Source of the DNA: an uncultured Armatimonadota bacterium
Lineage (GTDB): Bacteria > Armatimonadota > Fimbriimonadia > Fimbriimonadales > Fimbriimonadaceae
DNA length: 25,228 bases
Assembly (NCBI GenBank): GCA_946478935.1
Contig: CAMLEL010000002.1
Span: forward strand, 1-25,228
Direction: 5' to 3'
Position numbers and translations under genes: made by a program. Position 1 is the stretch's first letter. Every line of letters begins with the position of its first letter. The notes under the pieces were generated by a model. It had not been told where the DNA came from, did not search any database, and saw nothing but the letters and a program-made list of their open reading frames with translations. Shown in pieces: positions 24,799 through 25,228 of this stretch.

Positions 24799-25228
24799 TT
24801 AAGGCTGATCGCCGCGACCGTTCTTGCCCTTGAAGCGCCGTAGTTCAAAGTCGATGAGATATTGGACTTCTTCAGTGATGGGTATCTCGCGGCGCACGGT
24901 CTCGATGGCGTTGGTTAGGCCAAGTTTGGACTTGTACAGCAACTTACAAGCTTTGTGCAGGGCCATGCGGCCATCCGCTGAGATGCCGTACCGCCGCAGT
25001 CCCACGGCGTTGATGTCCCGCACTTCACAGTCCCTGCCTTCGACGATCATGAATGGAGGCACGTCCCGACTCGTTCCCGACATTCCGCCGATCATGGCCA
25101 CCTTTCCAACTCTCACCCACTGATGCAAGCCGACCATCCCGCCCAAAGTCGCCAGCTTTTCGATGGTGCAGTGTCCTGAAACCCCAACGCCGTTGGCCAT
25201 GGTCACGTCATCCTCCACCACGACGTTA
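24799..25228 (-). CDS. lpxA: UDP-N-acetylglucosamine acyltransferase, 5'-truncated by the window edge
   Basis: LpxA adds the first acyl chain to UDP-GlcNAc, drawing on acyl-ACP. The window holds the C-terminal half, about 142 residues: the last left-handed beta-helix hexapeptide turns (VTMANGVGVSGHCTIEKLATLGGM), then VGLHQWVRVGKVAMIGGMSGTSRDVPPFMIVEGR and the RDINAVGLRRYGIS segment that begins the helical C-terminal domain. That block is diagnostic of LpxA against other hexapeptide transferases. The frame continues past base 25221 to the edge, so the in-frame GTG there is not the start. lpxB is next in the same orientation. Confidence 0.95.
   Translation of the reverse strand, partial: NVVVEDDVTMANGVGVSGHCTIEKLATLGGMVGLHQWVRVGKVAMIGGMSGTSRDVPPFMIVEGRDCEVRDINAVGLRRYGISADGRMALHKACKLLYKSKLGLTNAIETVRREIPITEEVQYLIDFELRRFKGKNGRGDQP

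Overview
The window looks like a chromosomal stretch from a Gram-negative (diderm), moderately high-G+C bacterium. LpxA and LpxB point to a lipid A outer membrane. A PilMNOPQ set with an AMIN-domain secretin points to type IV pili, and a secreted single-SLH-domain protein also occurs. Together with class II xylose isomerase and many start codons lacking a Shine-Dalgarno, this resembles Armatimonadota (Fimbriimonadia-like), but that assignment is inference from gene content. I see no rRNA, tRNA, CRISPR array, insertion sequence or prophage.

Layout. (1) 1-4093: the 3' end of maf, converging on a minus-strand pyrimidine operon pyrR-pyrB-pyrC-lipoprotein. The genes are abutting, 28 nt apart, and overlapping, respectively. 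(2) 4080-4481: a divergent control region with several inverted repeats. (3) 4482-11357: a tightly overlapping plus-strand operon, ExeA-like ATPase, HTH protein, pilM, pilN, pilO, pilP-like, pilQ, closed by an intrinsic terminator. (4) 11374-12600: an A+T-rich orphan secreted protein whose last codons are tandemly duplicated. (5) 12787-14702: xylA and an SLH-domain protein. (6) 14679-15298: an AbrB/Doc toxin-antitoxin pair on the minus strand. (7) 15354-16746: purA behind a leader with a strong terminator hairpin. (8) 16743-19534, minus strand: acpP-fabF-xer, then a receiver-only protein. (9) 19918-21009: another orphan secreted protein. (10) 21034-25228, minus strand: lpxA (partial), lpxB, an M3 oligopeptidase and fabG.

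How the genes fit together: pyrR/B/C and purA serve nucleotide synthesis; acpP, fabF and fabG serve fatty acid synthesis that feeds lpxA/lpxB; the pil operon builds the inner-membrane alignment complex and outer-membrane secretin of a type IV pilus.

Most notable observations: PyrC has Arg at the position of a conserved zinc-ligand His, suggesting a PyrC'-type non-catalytic partner of PyrB; PyrB carries a basic Lys/Ala/Pro tail; seven genes have a -10-like hexamer ending only 5-8 nt before the start codon and no Shine-Dalgarno, suggesting widespread leaderless transcription; purA has a probable attenuator; and the pil operon opens with an ATPase plus excisionase-type HTH pair.
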